Shown: piece by piece, positions 1-6,574 of the stretch
Position numbering within the stretch: position 1 is the first letter of the stretch
Layout: every line of letters starts with the position of its first letter
From: an uncultured Clostridia bacterium
Lineage (GTDB): Bacteria; Bacillota; Clostridia; Oscillospirales; Ruminococcaceae
Length of the DNA: 17,027 nucleotides
Assembly: GCA_937901465.1 (NCBI GenBank)
Contig: CALGTU010000197.1
Location: 1 to 17,027, forward strand
Direction of reading: 5' to 3'
Notes under the pieces: model-generated
What the model saw: the letters and a program-made list of their open reading frames with translations, nothing else
Database searches by the model: none
Told to the model about the DNA's origin: nothing
Made by a program: the position numbers and the translations under genes

Positions 1-479
1 CTCAAAAAATAAGATACAACAAACACAACAGCGAATATGAGTGAACATATCGCAGAAATTTTATGTTTCTTTGTCTTTGACATTATCAGCGAAAGAACAA
101 ACGAAACGGTTGTTACAAGCATAAGCCCTATTCCGAAATAGTTATGAAGGTTGATTGTAAGGGATGTCGGGTGTTCGCTGAATGTGTTGAAGGGGAAAAA
201 GGCTGTCCCTGAAATACCTATCAGAACGATATAATAGATTACTTTTTTAACAACAGGTATTCTGATTTTTTGTATGTAGACTATCATCAGCACAGCGATT
301 ATCACTGCGAAACAAAACCATAAAACAGATGTCCAGCGTTTTAATCCGATGTATGCCGAAAAGGATATTCCCAAATCAAACAAGTGATTTCCCGATAACC
401 ACGCACAAGCCACGGATATTATATTAGCCAGAAGAAACAGTATCCCTGCTATCAGCGGAATTTTATGATGTCTGTTCAT
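1..479 (-). CDS. Partial multi-pass membrane protein, possibly DUF998-like
   Basis: The reading frame is open from the ATG at 479 to the left edge, so the C-terminus is missing; about 159 codons are visible. A GGGAGGAG ribosome site lies just upstream of the ATG. The translation begins MNRHHKIPLIAGILFLL and shows five hydrophobic segments, at roughly residues 8-27, 50-68, 78-95, 112-130 and 144-159. A short polar loop between helices 3 and 4 carries HPTSLTINLHNYFG. The helix pattern and this His-containing loop are reminiscent of DUF998-type integral membrane proteins, but I cannot confirm the family. No catalytic motif is visible. It is divergent from the LytTR operon, and the 160-bp gap holds promoters for both directions. 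The gene call is sure; the function is unknown. Confidence 0.8.
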   Translation of the reverse strand, partial: MNRHHKIPLIAGILFLLANIISVACAWLSGNHLFDLGISFSAYIGLKRWTSVLWFCFAVIIAVLMIVYIQKIRIPVVKKVIYYIVLIGISGTAFFPFNTFSEHPTSLTINLHNYFGIGLMLVTTVSFVLSLIMSKTKKHKISAICSLIFAVVFVVSYFL

Positions 480-501
480 TTTTTCTCCTCCCGATTTATA
501 T

Positions 502-538
502 TTGAGTTTATTATACCACCATATCTGCATAAACTCAA
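502..538 (-). promoter_or_regulatory. Promoter of the 1-479 gene overlapped by a 10-bp inverted repeat
   Basis: On the minus strand, TTGAGT (538-533), a 17-bp spacer and TATAAT (515-510) form a near-consensus promoter, with TG one base before the -10 (extended -10). A perfect 10-bp inverted repeat, TTGAGTTTAT at 502-511 and ATAAACTCAA at 529-538, has one arm over the -35 and the other overlapping the end of the -10. This is what an operator for a dimeric repressor would look like; the repressor is unknown. Confidence 0.6.
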
Positions 539-546
539 TACAATAC

Positions 547-578
547 CGGCAACTTAGTCTTAAAAAACGGCAACTTGT
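547..578 (+). promoter_or_regulatory. Candidate LytTR binding site: two direct repeats, 21-bp period
   Basis: CGGCAACTT occurs at 547-555 and again at 568-576, exactly 21 bp apart, which is two helical turns. LytTR-family regulators such as ComE and AgrA bind paired imperfect 9-bp direct repeats spaced this way. The downstream copy ends about 12 bp before the putative -35 of the LytTR operon, a usual place for an activator. Autoregulation is inferred. Confidence 0.55.
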
Positions 579-589
579 GTTTCAGGATA

Positions 590-618
590 TTGCAAAGGAA
601 AAATCCTTGTGTTAATAT
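590..618 (+). promoter_or_regulatory. Putative promoter of the LytTR-DUF3021-ABC operon
   Basis: TTGCAA (590-595), a 17-bp spacer and TAATAT (613-618) fit a sigma-A promoter with a weak -35. The predicted transcript would start near 625, only a few bases before the AGAGGTGAT ribosome site (626-634), so the leader would be very short. A start further upstream is possible. Confidence 0.4.
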
Positions 619-637
619 GGGGTCAAGAGGTGATGGT

Positions 638-1078
638 GTGAAAATTTCAATCAACATAAACGAAAACTTTTCCGACACAGAAATAGTTATAAACAGCGGG
701 GCACTGACCCCAGAAATAGAAAGAATAATAGCAACACTCCGTATTCTCGACCAGCAGATAACAGTAATCAAAAACGATGAAAGTTATATACTCGATGTTG
801 CAAAGATAGTCTATATCGAATCGGTTGACAGAAAGACATTTGTCTATACACAAGACGATTGCTTTGAATTGAAACTCAAACTCTATGAGGTTGAAGAACA
901 ACTCTGTCAGGGTGGATTTTTACGCATAAGCAAATCCTCTCTCGTTCAGCTTAAATTTATCCGTTCGCTTAAAGCCGAACTCAACCGCAAGATAAGACTT
1001 ACTCTTGAAAACGGCGAACAGATAATAGTTTCAAGGCAGTATGCCGATGAACTCAAACACAGACTGGGGGTAAAGTAA
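638..1078 (+). CDS. LytTR-domain transcriptional regulator
   Basis: A 146-residue DNA-binding regulator. I chose the GTG at 638 because AGAGGTGAT (626-634) is correctly spaced from it and MKISININENFSDTEIVI is a typical start for stand-alone LytTR proteins; the in-frame ATG at 575 lies inside the putative operator. Residues about 45-144 form the LytTR domain (ITVIKNDESYILDVAKIVYIE, then FLRISKSSLVQLKFIRSL and IIVSRQYADELKHRLG). There is no receiver domain, so it is unlikely to be controlled by a classic histidine kinase. It abuts the DUF3021 gene, and such pairs (LytTR regulatory systems, for example HdrRM and BrsRM of Streptococcus mutans) use the membrane partner as an inhibitor of the regulator. 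It probably controls this operon. Confidence 0.9.
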   Translation: MKISININENFSDTEIVINSGALTPEIERIIATLRILDQQITVIKNDESYILDVAKIVYIESVDRKTFVYTQDDCFELKLKLYEVEEQLCQGGFLRISKSSLVQLKFIRSLKAELNRKIRLTLENGEQIIVSRQYADELKHRLGVK

Positions 1079-1549
1079 ATGGAAAAGAAAAAAGGAATTT
1101 TAGGCTTTCTTTCACAGGTCTTTATGCTTTTCGGAATAATCGTTCTTTTAATGAGTGTATTTGCTGTAATTGTAGGAGATGAAGCAAAAGAAGTTTCAAC
1201 AATTTTTTCACTCGGCAGTAAAGGACTTTCTTTCGCAACACTGATACAGTTTCTTTTTGCAATAGCCATCATCTGCGTTCTCCGTTTTGTCTTTATGACA
1301 GATACAATAATAAAGAAAATGCCGCTTACATTAAGAATAATTCTGATGTTTATAAGTGTTATCGCAGTTATTATAGGATTTGTTCTCGCTTTCGGCTGGT
1401 TCCCCATAACAGAAATAAAAGCCTGGATAATGTTTATCCTATGCTTTATAGTAAGTTGCGTTATCAGCACATTTGTATCCGTTGTTTCTGAAAAACAGGA
1501 AAACAAGAAACTCGAAGAAGCCTTAAAGCGTTTCAAGGAGGGACAGTAA
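1079..1549 (+). CDS. DUF3021-family membrane protein, putative LytTR partner
   Basis: A 156-residue integral membrane protein whose ATG directly follows the LytTR stop codon, with a GGGGGT ribosome site in the end of that gene. Four hydrophobic helices are visible, at about residues 13-32, 48-72, 84-106 and 113-135. The GWFP motif between helices 3 and 4 and the charged C-terminal tail (EKQENKKLEEALKRFKEG) match DUF3021 proteins. Family knowledge: DUF3021 genes almost always sit beside LytTR genes, and in studied LytTR regulatory systems the membrane protein holds the regulator inactive. The stop overlaps the next start (TAATG), so ATPase translation is likely coupled to it. What signal it senses cannot be read from the sequence. 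Confidence 0.85.
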   Translation: MEKKKGILGFLSQVFMLFGIIVLLMSVFAVIVGDEAKEVSTIFSLGSKGLSFATLIQFLFAIAIICVLRFVFMTDTIIKKMPLTLRIILMFISVIAVIIGFVLAFGWFPITEIKAWIMFILCFIVSCVISTFVSVVSEKQENKKLEEALKRFKEGQ

Positions 1550-2400
1550 TGGAAAATGCTATTTCTATAAACGGTATCACAAAATCATTCGGAGAGAAAA
1601 AGGTTCTGGATGATATAAATCTTGATGTAAAAAAAGGTGAGATTTTAGGGCTTTTAGGTCCTTCGGGAGCAGGAAAGACAACGCTTATAAAAATCCTCAC
1701 GGGACAACTTTCGGCTGAAAACGGGAAATCCGTTATAAACGGTATAAACTCACAGAAACTCTCGGGTGACGATTACAGAAACTTCGGGATTATGATGGAT
1801 AATTTCGGTGTATATGACAGACTCAGCTGTTTTGAAAATCTCAAAATTTTTGCAAGAATTTACGGCATTAAAAATGACAAGATAAACGAGGCCTTAGAAA
1901 GCGTCGGATTATCGGATGCCAAAAAAACACCTGCACAGAATCTTTCAAAGGGAATGAAAAGCAGACTTCGCCTTGCCCGTGTTTTTATGATAAACCCCGA
2001 TATACTTTTTCTCGATGAGCCGACAAGCGGACTTGACCCCGCGACAGCAGACGAAATCCAGAAAATGATACAAAAAGAAAAGGAAAAGGGAAAGACAATC
2101 TTTCTCACAACACACACAATGACCGAGGCTGAAAAACTCTGCGATAATGTAGCGCTTCTCAGCGACGGAAAGATAGTTGAATACGGAAATCCGAAAGAAA
2201 TATGCCGTAGATACAATCATCAGAAAAAACTTAAAATTCATCTTACCGACGGAACGGAAAAAGAAATCCCACACGATGAAAATTCAGCAGAAATTATTTC
2301 TGAACTTATAAAATCGGGCAGGGCAGAAACTATCCACACAACAGAGCCCGACCTTGAAACCGTTTTTATGGAACTTACAGGAAAGGAGCTTACTGCATGA
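1549..2400 (+). CDS. ABC transporter ATP-binding protein (ABC-2/drug-export type)
   Basis: A 283-residue ATPase that powers the permease encoded next. Visible motifs are Walker A GPSGAGKTT (about 37-45), signature LSKGM (132-136, a variant of LSGGQ), Walker B ILFLDEP (152-158) followed by the D-loop SGLDP, and the H-loop histidine (about 189). The Q-loop region reads GIMMDNFGVYDRLS, so the usual glutamine is not obvious; this is also seen in some drug-export ATPases. The C-terminal extension after 220 (KEIPHDENSAEIISELIKSG, ending in DLETVFMELTGKEL) is typical of DrrA/CcmA-like exporter ATPases. It overlaps DUF3021 by TAATG and the permease by ATGA, which indicates a tightly coupled operon. 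The substrate is unknown. Confidence 0.93.
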   Translation: MENAISINGITKSFGEKKVLDDINLDVKKGEILGLLGPSGAGKTTLIKILTGQLSAENGKSVINGINSQKLSGDDYRNFGIMMDNFGVYDRLSCFENLKIFARIYGIKNDKINEALESVGLSDAKKTPAQNLSKGMKSRLRLARVFMINPDILFLDEPTSGLDPATADEIQKMIQKEKEKGKTIFLTTHTMTEAEKLCDNVALLSDGKIVEYGNPKEICRRYNHQKKLKIHLTDGTEKEIPHDENSAEIISELIKSGRAETIHTTEPDLETVFMELTGKELTA

Positions 2401-3089
2401 AAAATATAACTGCCGTTTTCTTGAAACAGATAAAGGAAACATTCAGGAATAAAACAATACTCATTCAGTTTCTGATGTTTCCCGTTATGGTTATCATTAT
2501 GGAAAACGCCATAAAACTTGAAAATATGCCCGAGCATTTCTTTGTAAAACTCTTCGCTGTTATGTTTGTCGGAATGGCACCGCTTACCTGTATGTCGGCA
2601 ATTATTTCCGAAGAAAAGGAGAAGAACACTCTCCGTGCACTTATGATGAGTAATGTGAAACCCTTTGAGTATCTTTTAGGCGTAGGCGCTTATGTATTTA
2701 TTATGTGCATTATAGGAGCAGTTGTTTTTGCAGTATGCGGTGGATATGAGGGAAAAGACCTTTTGGTATTTATGGCTGTTATGGGCGCAGGAATTCTTCT
2801 TTCATCACTTACGGGCGCAGTGATAGGAGTGTTCAGCAAGAATCAGATGTCAGCGACATCGATAACAATCCCCGTTATGATGATTTTCTCTTTTCTTCCC
2901 ATGCTTTCTATATTCAATGAAAATATCGAAAAGGTTGCAAGAATAACCTACTCACAGCAGATGAGTATTTTAATAAACGGCATAGGAAATGCAGGAATAA
3001 AACCCGAAAGCATTATAATAATCGCAGTGAATTTTGTTGTCGCGTCAATACTTTTCACACTCGCTTTCAGAAAAAAAGGTCTTGAATAA
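2397..3089 (+). CDS. ABC-2 type transporter permease
   Basis: A 230-residue membrane protein with six predicted helices, at about residues 21-39, 47-70, 84-108, 112-137, 143-163 and 203-225. The N-terminus MKNITAVFLKQIKETFRNKT is an amphipathic ATPase-contact segment common in ABC-2 permeases, and SEEKEKNTLRALMMS between helices 2 and 3 is the family's coupling-helix motif (EKExGTLexLlxsP-like). The start overlaps the ATPase stop by 4 bp. With that ATPase it should form a 2+2 exporter for a lipid, peptide or drug. Its length is about that of half-size ABC-2 permeases. The gene ends 5 bp before a strong terminator. Confidence 0.88.
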   Translation: MKNITAVFLKQIKETFRNKTILIQFLMFPVMVIIMENAIKLENMPEHFFVKLFAVMFVGMAPLTCMSAIISEEKEKNTLRALMMSNVKPFEYLLGVGAYVFIMCIIGAVVFAVCGGYEGKDLLVFMAVMGAGILLSSLTGAVIGVFSKNQMSATSITIPVMMIFSFLPMLSIFNENIEKVARITYSQQMSILINGIGNAGIKPESIIIIAVNFVVASILFTLAFRKKGLE

Positions 3090-3094
3090 AAACA

Positions 3095-3126
3095 AACCCG
3101 TGAAATTTCTTCACGGGTTATTTTTT
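3095..3126. terminator. Bidirectional terminator between convergent genes
   Basis: A perfect 10-bp stem, AACCCGTGAA (3095-3104) and TTCACGGGTT (3110-3119), with a 5-nt loop. Plus-strand reading is followed by seven Ts broken only by one A; minus-strand reading is followed by TTTTTATT. It serves the ABC-2 operon and the phosphatase gene. The TAA stop of the phosphatase gene (3118-3120) lies partly inside the stem. Confidence 0.88.
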
Positions 3127-3585
3127 AAGCATCTTTTCAATCGGGGTTTTCAACGCATCATAGACTTTATTGAAAATAACCTGATTGGGATAATACTTAT
3201 AATTCGAAAAGACCTTTATGCCACTTCTGTTGTAATATTCAAGTATCGCAGCGGCACAACCCGCACTTCTGCTCTGCCCGTATTCACACTGACAGATGAT
3301 ATCAAGCCCGTCTTCTTTGGCTTTCTTTATGAATTTAGCAAGGTCATCTGCTTCGGGGAAGTAGGTTTCATAAGTAAAGCCATAGTTCTTTAAACTGCTT
3401 ATGTCGATATCGTGGATACCGACCATAAAAAATCTGTCGCACTTGCCCGAGTAATCGATAGGCTCATAGTCTTCGGGAGTTCTCTTCGAAGGCGGATCGT
3501 AAAAACTTATTACAGCAGTGTTTTCGGGCAGACCTTCTTTCAATAACTTCTCCATAGCCTCGCGTGAAAAAATGCGTACTTTCAT
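3118..3585 (-). CDS. CX5R phosphatase (dual-specificity/tyrosine type), copy 1
   Basis: A 155-residue protein. The start is the ATG at 3585 (MKVRIFSREAMEKLL) because AAGGAGGAC lies 6 bp upstream; an in-frame ATG 24 bp earlier has no ribosome site. The sequence DIICQCEYGQSRSAGCAAAI at about residues 95-114 contains the CX5R loop (C100 to R106) of cysteine-dependent phosphatases, with the hydrophobic strand before it and the helix after it as expected. FPEADD (76-81) could hold the general acid, although its place is not certain. At 155 residues it is a minimal domain. The substrate could be phosphotyrosine, another phosphate ester, or RNA/inositol. It is nearly identical to the copy at 6998-7459 but has its own C-terminus, KTPIEKMLKK. 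Confidence 0.78.
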   Translation of the reverse strand: MKVRIFSREAMEKLLKEGLPENTAVISFYDPPSKRTPEDYEPIDYSGKCDRFFMVGIHDIDISSLKNYGFTYETYFPEADDLAKFIKKAKEDGLDIICQCEYGQSRSAGCAAAILEYYNRSGIKVFSNYKYYPNQVIFNKVYDALKTPIEKMLKK

Positions 3586-3680
3586 ATTATCGTCCTCCTT
3601 GAATTTCATAAGGTGAAACTTCCTCTTTTTATATTATACCACAAGAGATGTCCGTTTCCCTACACAGTAAAATCCGACCT
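3147..3680. repeat. 534-bp direct repeat, left copy (phosphatase gene plus promoter)
   Basis: It matches 7021-7554 base for base in register, with a constant offset of 3874 and no gaps. By eye all 439 positions within the coding region (3147-3585) are identical. The seven differences all fall in the 95 bp upstream of the start codon. The homology ends abruptly on both sides. The repeats bracket the accessory cassette. Confidence 0.93.
3633..3641 (-). promoter_or_regulatory. Extended -10 promoter of phosphatase copy 1
   Basis: Minus-strand TGGTATAAT is an extended -10 element. No good -35 hexamer is found 17 bp upstream (AGGGAA). The leader is about 40 nt and ends in AAGGAGGAC before the ATG. 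The same element is kept in the second copy. Confidence 0.55.
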
Positions 3681-3683
3681 TTT

Positions 3684-3723
3684 CAAAACCCGCCGTAAAT
3701 CAAGAAATTTACGACGGGTTTTG
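3684..3723. terminator. Terminator of the cassette operon
   Basis: The arms CAAAACCCGCCGTAAAT (3684-3700) and ATTTACGACGGGTTTTG (3707-3723) pair over 17 bp with one mismatch and a 6-nt loop. Minus-strand reading ends in GGGTTTTG; plus-strand reading is followed by ATATTTTTC. It lies about 40 bp beyond the stop codon of the kinase gene and immediately inside the left repeat boundary. Confidence 0.8.
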
Positions 3724-3765
3724 AATATTTTTCGGATTTGTGGGAATACTAATTAGCTATTCTTT

Positions 3766-4698
3766 TTATAAAAGGCTCTCAGGTTCATTTTTAATCCTTT
3801 TCCAGGTTTTCAGTTCTTCTTCAGTAAGCATAGATTCCACCACTATTGGCAGAGCTTGTTGTTGCACCTTCCAATACAGAGTACCTGTAATATCACATTC
3901 TCCGCAAGTGCGAGGCCCTAATAAACCAAATGTACCCAATTGCGGCGGATAGTCCCAACCTGCATTAAAGGCATCTTGAGCTGTGCAAAAAACCTTTGCA
4001 CCACAAACCTCACAATAATGCCAAAACGGACGAGAATTCATACTTTCAAGCAAATCTAATCGTTCTTTTGCTTTTTCTTCCTCTTGTTTCATTTGTTGTG
4101 ATTCTTCGCTGAGTTCTTTACGTGCGGAATCAACGATTTCGGGCTTAGGATCATCCATTCGTAGTTTAATATCGTTATTTATAACCTCGTATATTTTATC
4201 AAAGCCTTCGCTGGGATTGGGAAATTCTATCTCCTTCGCATTGGCTCTTAGTCGTTGAATAGAATCTATTAGGTTTCGTTCAATTATATACGTTTCCCAA
4301 ACGGCGTCGCTCGGACACATTACATAAACCGCTATGGTAATATTTTTAACTGCATTACGAATGGCATCTATGTACGCTATTCTACGCTTTGCCTTGTATA
4401 AAGTCTGCTCAACCACTACATTTTTACCTTCTTGTAACGCCTTAATAATGTCAAATAAAAGATTCTGGTTTGCCTTATATAAGCATTTGAATTCGTGCCG
4501 CCCAAGCGGGATATTCTTACTGAATCCCGCTTCTTTATAAGCTGCTTGCTGATAATCATACACATTTAATATCACTGTATTTCCACTGTCAGAAAAGTGA
4601 TTGTTAATGAAAGTTGTTTTGCCGGTTGCCGGAGCACCTATAACAAAAGTTATGGTTGTTTTTGCAAGAGCGTCGTTGTTTATTAGTTGATCGGTCAT
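3766..4698 (-). CDS. P-loop kinase (PNK/zeta-toxin-like AAA_33) with C-terminal zinc ribbon
   Basis: A 310-residue protein. The ATG is supported by AAGGAGAGAT six bases upstream. The N-terminal half is a P-loop domain: Walker A GAPATGKTT (21-29), an Asp after strand 2 (VYDYQQ, about 48), and VVVEQTLYKAKRRIAYIDAI with downstream basic residues (IIERN), as in polynucleotide-kinase and zeta-toxin-like kinases. Residues 195-220 are charged and helical (EESQQMKQEEEKAKERLDLL). The C-terminus carries C229-x2-C232 and C265-x2-C268, a zinc ribbon around GWDYPPQLG. It is the last gene of the cassette operon, 11 bp after its neighbour. Phosphorylation of a nucleic-acid end or nucleotide sugar is plausible but not shown. 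The substrate is unknown. Confidence 0.75.
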   Translation of the reverse strand: MTDQLINNDALAKTTITFVIGAPATGKTTFINNHFSDSGNTVILNVYDYQQAAYKEAGFSKNIPLGRHEFKCLYKANQNLLFDIIKALQEGKNVVVEQTLYKAKRRIAYIDAIRNAVKNITIAVYVMCPSDAVWETYIIERNLIDSIQRLRANAKEIEFPNPSEGFDKIYEVINNDIKLRMDDPKPEIVDSARKELSEESQQMKQEEEKAKERLDLLESMNSRPFWHYCEVCGAKVFCTAQDAFNAGWDYPPQLGTFGLLGPRTCGECDITGTLYWKVQQQALPIVVESMLTEEELKTWKRIKNEPESLL

Positions 4699-4709
4699 AT
4701 AATCTCTCC

Positions 4710-5276
4710 TTATTTATTCTTGAGAACATTTATTTGAATGTATTGTTTAGCGGTTTCAAAATCAATCTGGTCGAGCAATAAGCCAAAGATTGCTGGACTC
4801 AACTTCGCTAGTAATTCCGGGCAATAAGCCGTGATATAATCTTCGGTTTCAAGCGGAGCCACCTCGTAAAAATCGTAACAAATTACAGTGGTTAAGGTGA
4901 TATCAAAGTAATCATCTTCAGTCATATATATCCTCGGCGTATGTAGGTGGTGTGGCTGATATAACGTACCGCCAGCGCCATCGGCTGATTTAAGCCAAAC
5001 CGTAGCATTTATATAATTAAATAATCGCATTAACATAGGTATGTTTTCGCTATGCTCTTTGCACCATTCTGCTGCTACTTGAGGATAGTAAGTCCTAACT
5101 TCCATTTCATCGTCATATAACCAAATGCAGCTTTCTATCGCTTTGTTTGGAGCACTATCATATCCTTGAAAAACCATAGTGTATCGAGGATCCCCATTAT
5201 CAATATCTACTTCGAAATTGATGAAATGAGATTTTAAGTATTGTTTCAGTCTTGCTTCAACTTGCATTCTATTCAT
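4710..5276 (-). CDS. Acidic protein of unknown function, weak YbjN-like resemblance
   Basis: A 188-residue soluble protein. Three in-frame ATGs lie close together (5285, 5282, 5276). AAAAAAGGA ends at 5286, so the third (MNRMQVEARLKQYL) has the best spacing of 9 bp. There is no signal peptide or membrane helix. An N-terminal helix is followed by strands (FINFEVDIDNGDPRYTMVFQ), the segment IPMLMRLFNYINATVWLKS, a His-rich loop (PHHLHTPR, about 111-118) and an acidic ITLTTVICYDFYEVAPLE stretch. The 'llxLxNxiN' segment recalls YbjN or type III chaperone-like folds, but this is only a resemblance. Position between the 267-aa protein and the kinase suggests they work together. Confidence 0.65.
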   Translation of the reverse strand: MNRMQVEARLKQYLKSHFINFEVDIDNGDPRYTMVFQGYDSAPNKAIESCIWLYDDEMEVRTYYPQVAAEWCKEHSENIPMLMRLFNYINATVWLKSADGAGGTLYQPHHLHTPRIYMTEDDYFDITLTTVICYDFYEVAPLETEDYITAYCPELLAKLSPAIFGLLLDQIDFETAKQYIQINVLKNK

Positions 5277-5372
5277 ATACATCATTCCTTTTTTAGTTTA
5301 CTATGCTTTCAATTCAGCAAGGTGTATTTTTATAGACAGATTAACTTTTGTATTATAATCATCCGTCACAAT

Positions 5373-6176
5373 CTATTTGTGATTGTTATGTTGGGCTAGT
5401 AATATATTAGCTCTCTCCTCCCAAATCCATAAGCTGTTTTTCATATAGTTTACGGCTCTTTCTTTGGCTGTACTTAATGGTATTTCTTCTCCGTTATTTG
5501 TGCATCTCGGTAAGCACCAATCAAAATTGTGATGTTTACCAATGAGTTCATTACATTCGTTGCTTTTATAACTACTGTTATCAGCAAATATATCCTTAAC
5601 GAGATATTCTCCATTAACAAACGGCATAAGATAATTTCGTTTTATAAATGTTCTCCAGCCCGATTCCCCATAACCATATGTGTTCAACCAATTTTTATAT
5701 GGATCAACATAGCTCCGCATTCTTGTGCTCATAGATTCCTGAAAATAATACTTTCTAATCAAACTTAATAAAACGTCAAAGTAATCACACGTTCCGTAGC
5801 CAGAATTATCGTTGTCACGCTCTCTATATTCTCCTCTCCATATGTTTAATTCGCGGGGGAGAATAATAAAGTTTGACTTACTGTGATACCCTTTTCTAAA
5901 CTGGTAAAACAATTCAATGTCTTCTTTAGTAAAAAGACGAGTATATGATCTGGCCTTTGCTTTAAAGGAGCCATCTTTATTATTTACTCCAAATGTCCAC
6001 CCAAGACTATTTATACAATCCCCTCTATAATACGGATTCAATTTCTGTGTTTCATCAAAATACTCTTCAAAAAAATGTCTATAAAACTGCAATGCCTTAT
6101 CGGACATATCCGTATCACAATCACTTATAATGTTTTCAATCAGTTCTTCTTTGAGCAATGATGTAGGGTAATTCAT
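5373..6176 (-). CDS. Conserved-looking hypothetical protein of the cassette
   Basis: A 267-residue protein of no family I recognise. The start is the ATG at 6176 (MNYPTSLLKEELIENII), 6 bp after AAAAGGAGTGA; the ATG at 6194 would lie upstream of that site and inside the preceding gene. It is soluble and rich in aromatic residues (many Tyr, Trp, Phe), with features such as YYRGDCINSLGWTFG (54-68), LPRELNIWRGEYRER (106-120), CDYFDVLLSLIRKYYF (130-145) and GESGWRTFIKRNYLMPFV (170-187). Arg/Glu/Asp/His residues in these blocks could form an active site, but no known catalytic motif stands out. It follows the RHH/DUF1413 gene by 4 bp, so the two are co-translated. An 87-bp AT-rich gap to the next start may hold a weak second promoter. 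Confidence 0.7.
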   Translation of the reverse strand: MNYPTSLLKEELIENIISDCDTDMSDKALQFYRHFFEEYFDETQKLNPYYRGDCINSLGWTFGVNNKDGSFKAKARSYTRLFTKEDIELFYQFRKGYHSKSNFIILPRELNIWRGEYRERDNDNSGYGTCDYFDVLLSLIRKYYFQESMSTRMRSYVDPYKNWLNTYGYGESGWRTFIKRNYLMPFVNGEYLVKDIFADNSSYKSNECNELIGKHHNFDWCLPRCTNNGEEIPLSTAKERAVNYMKNSLWIWEERANILLAQHNNHK

Positions 6177-6180
6177 TTTA

Positions 6181-6537
6181 TCACTCCTTTTCATAAATAT
6201 ATACTGCGCGTCGCTTTATAGTGCGATTGGGTATAAAACGAATACCCAGCTCAGGGTGTTCGGTAATATGGTTGTAGAAGTTTTTACCAAGAACTCCTGC
6301 GTTTCCTCTGTCTATCTGAGACCATTCTTCATCTGTGTAAATATCCGGAACTGTAAATTCTTTATTTTTATAATCACCGACTTGGATTCTATTAATAACT
6401 TCATCTACAGTAAAAATAGTTACTTCTCCAAAAAGCTTATAGCGGATATATTCTTGGATGCTCATACGTTTTTTAGCGGCGTCAGCCTCCAAACGTTCAC
6501 CATATTCTTGATTCAAATCGAATCTATAAGTTGCCAT
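6181..6537 (-). CDS. Ribbon-helix-helix/DUF1413-like protein, probable operon regulator
   Basis: A 118-residue protein, first gene of the cassette operon. The ATG follows AAGGAGGAT with a 7-bp gap. Residues 1-37 (MATYRFDLNQEYGERLEADA onward to YIRYKLFGE) fit a ribbon-helix-helix: a short beta strand, then two helices with the turn at KRMSIQEYI. Residues 58-103 (FTVPDIYTDEEWSQIDRG, LGKNFYNHI, IRFIPNRTIKRRAVYIY) resemble DUF1413, a small domain with a conserved 'lGr.F...v' core. RHH proteins commonly repress their own operons, and an inverted repeat flanks this promoter. It could equally be an antitoxin-like partner of the kinase. The domain assignment is from pattern, not a search. Confidence 0.68.
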   Translation of the reverse strand: MATYRFDLNQEYGERLEADAAKKRMSIQEYIRYKLFGEVTIFTVDEVINRIQVGDYKNKEFTVPDIYTDEEWSQIDRGNAGVLGKNFYNHITEHPELGIRFIPNRTIKRRAVYIYEKE

Positions 6538-6574
6538 AAGATAAATCCTCCTTTTAATAACTAACAGTGCAAAT

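Noticed and set aside
946..1536. 196-residue minus-strand reading frame opposite the DUF3021 gene
   Set aside because: It is antisense to a well-supported gene with overlapping neighbours, has no ribosome site, and its composition (Ile/Ser/Lys rich, no motifs) is that of a shadow frame.
3034..3393. Plus-strand frame opposite phosphatase copy 1, recurring at 6953-7267
   Set aside because: The repetition simply follows the duplicated DNA. No ribosome site or family motif is present, while the opposite strand has a CX5R enzyme with a strong ribosome site.
3766..6537. A classic epsilon/zeta or PezAT toxin-antitoxin system
   Set aside because: The kinase has only a general zeta/PNK likeness, carries an extra zinc ribbon, and its operon has two large unrelated proteins; no epsilon- or PezA-like antitoxin is present.
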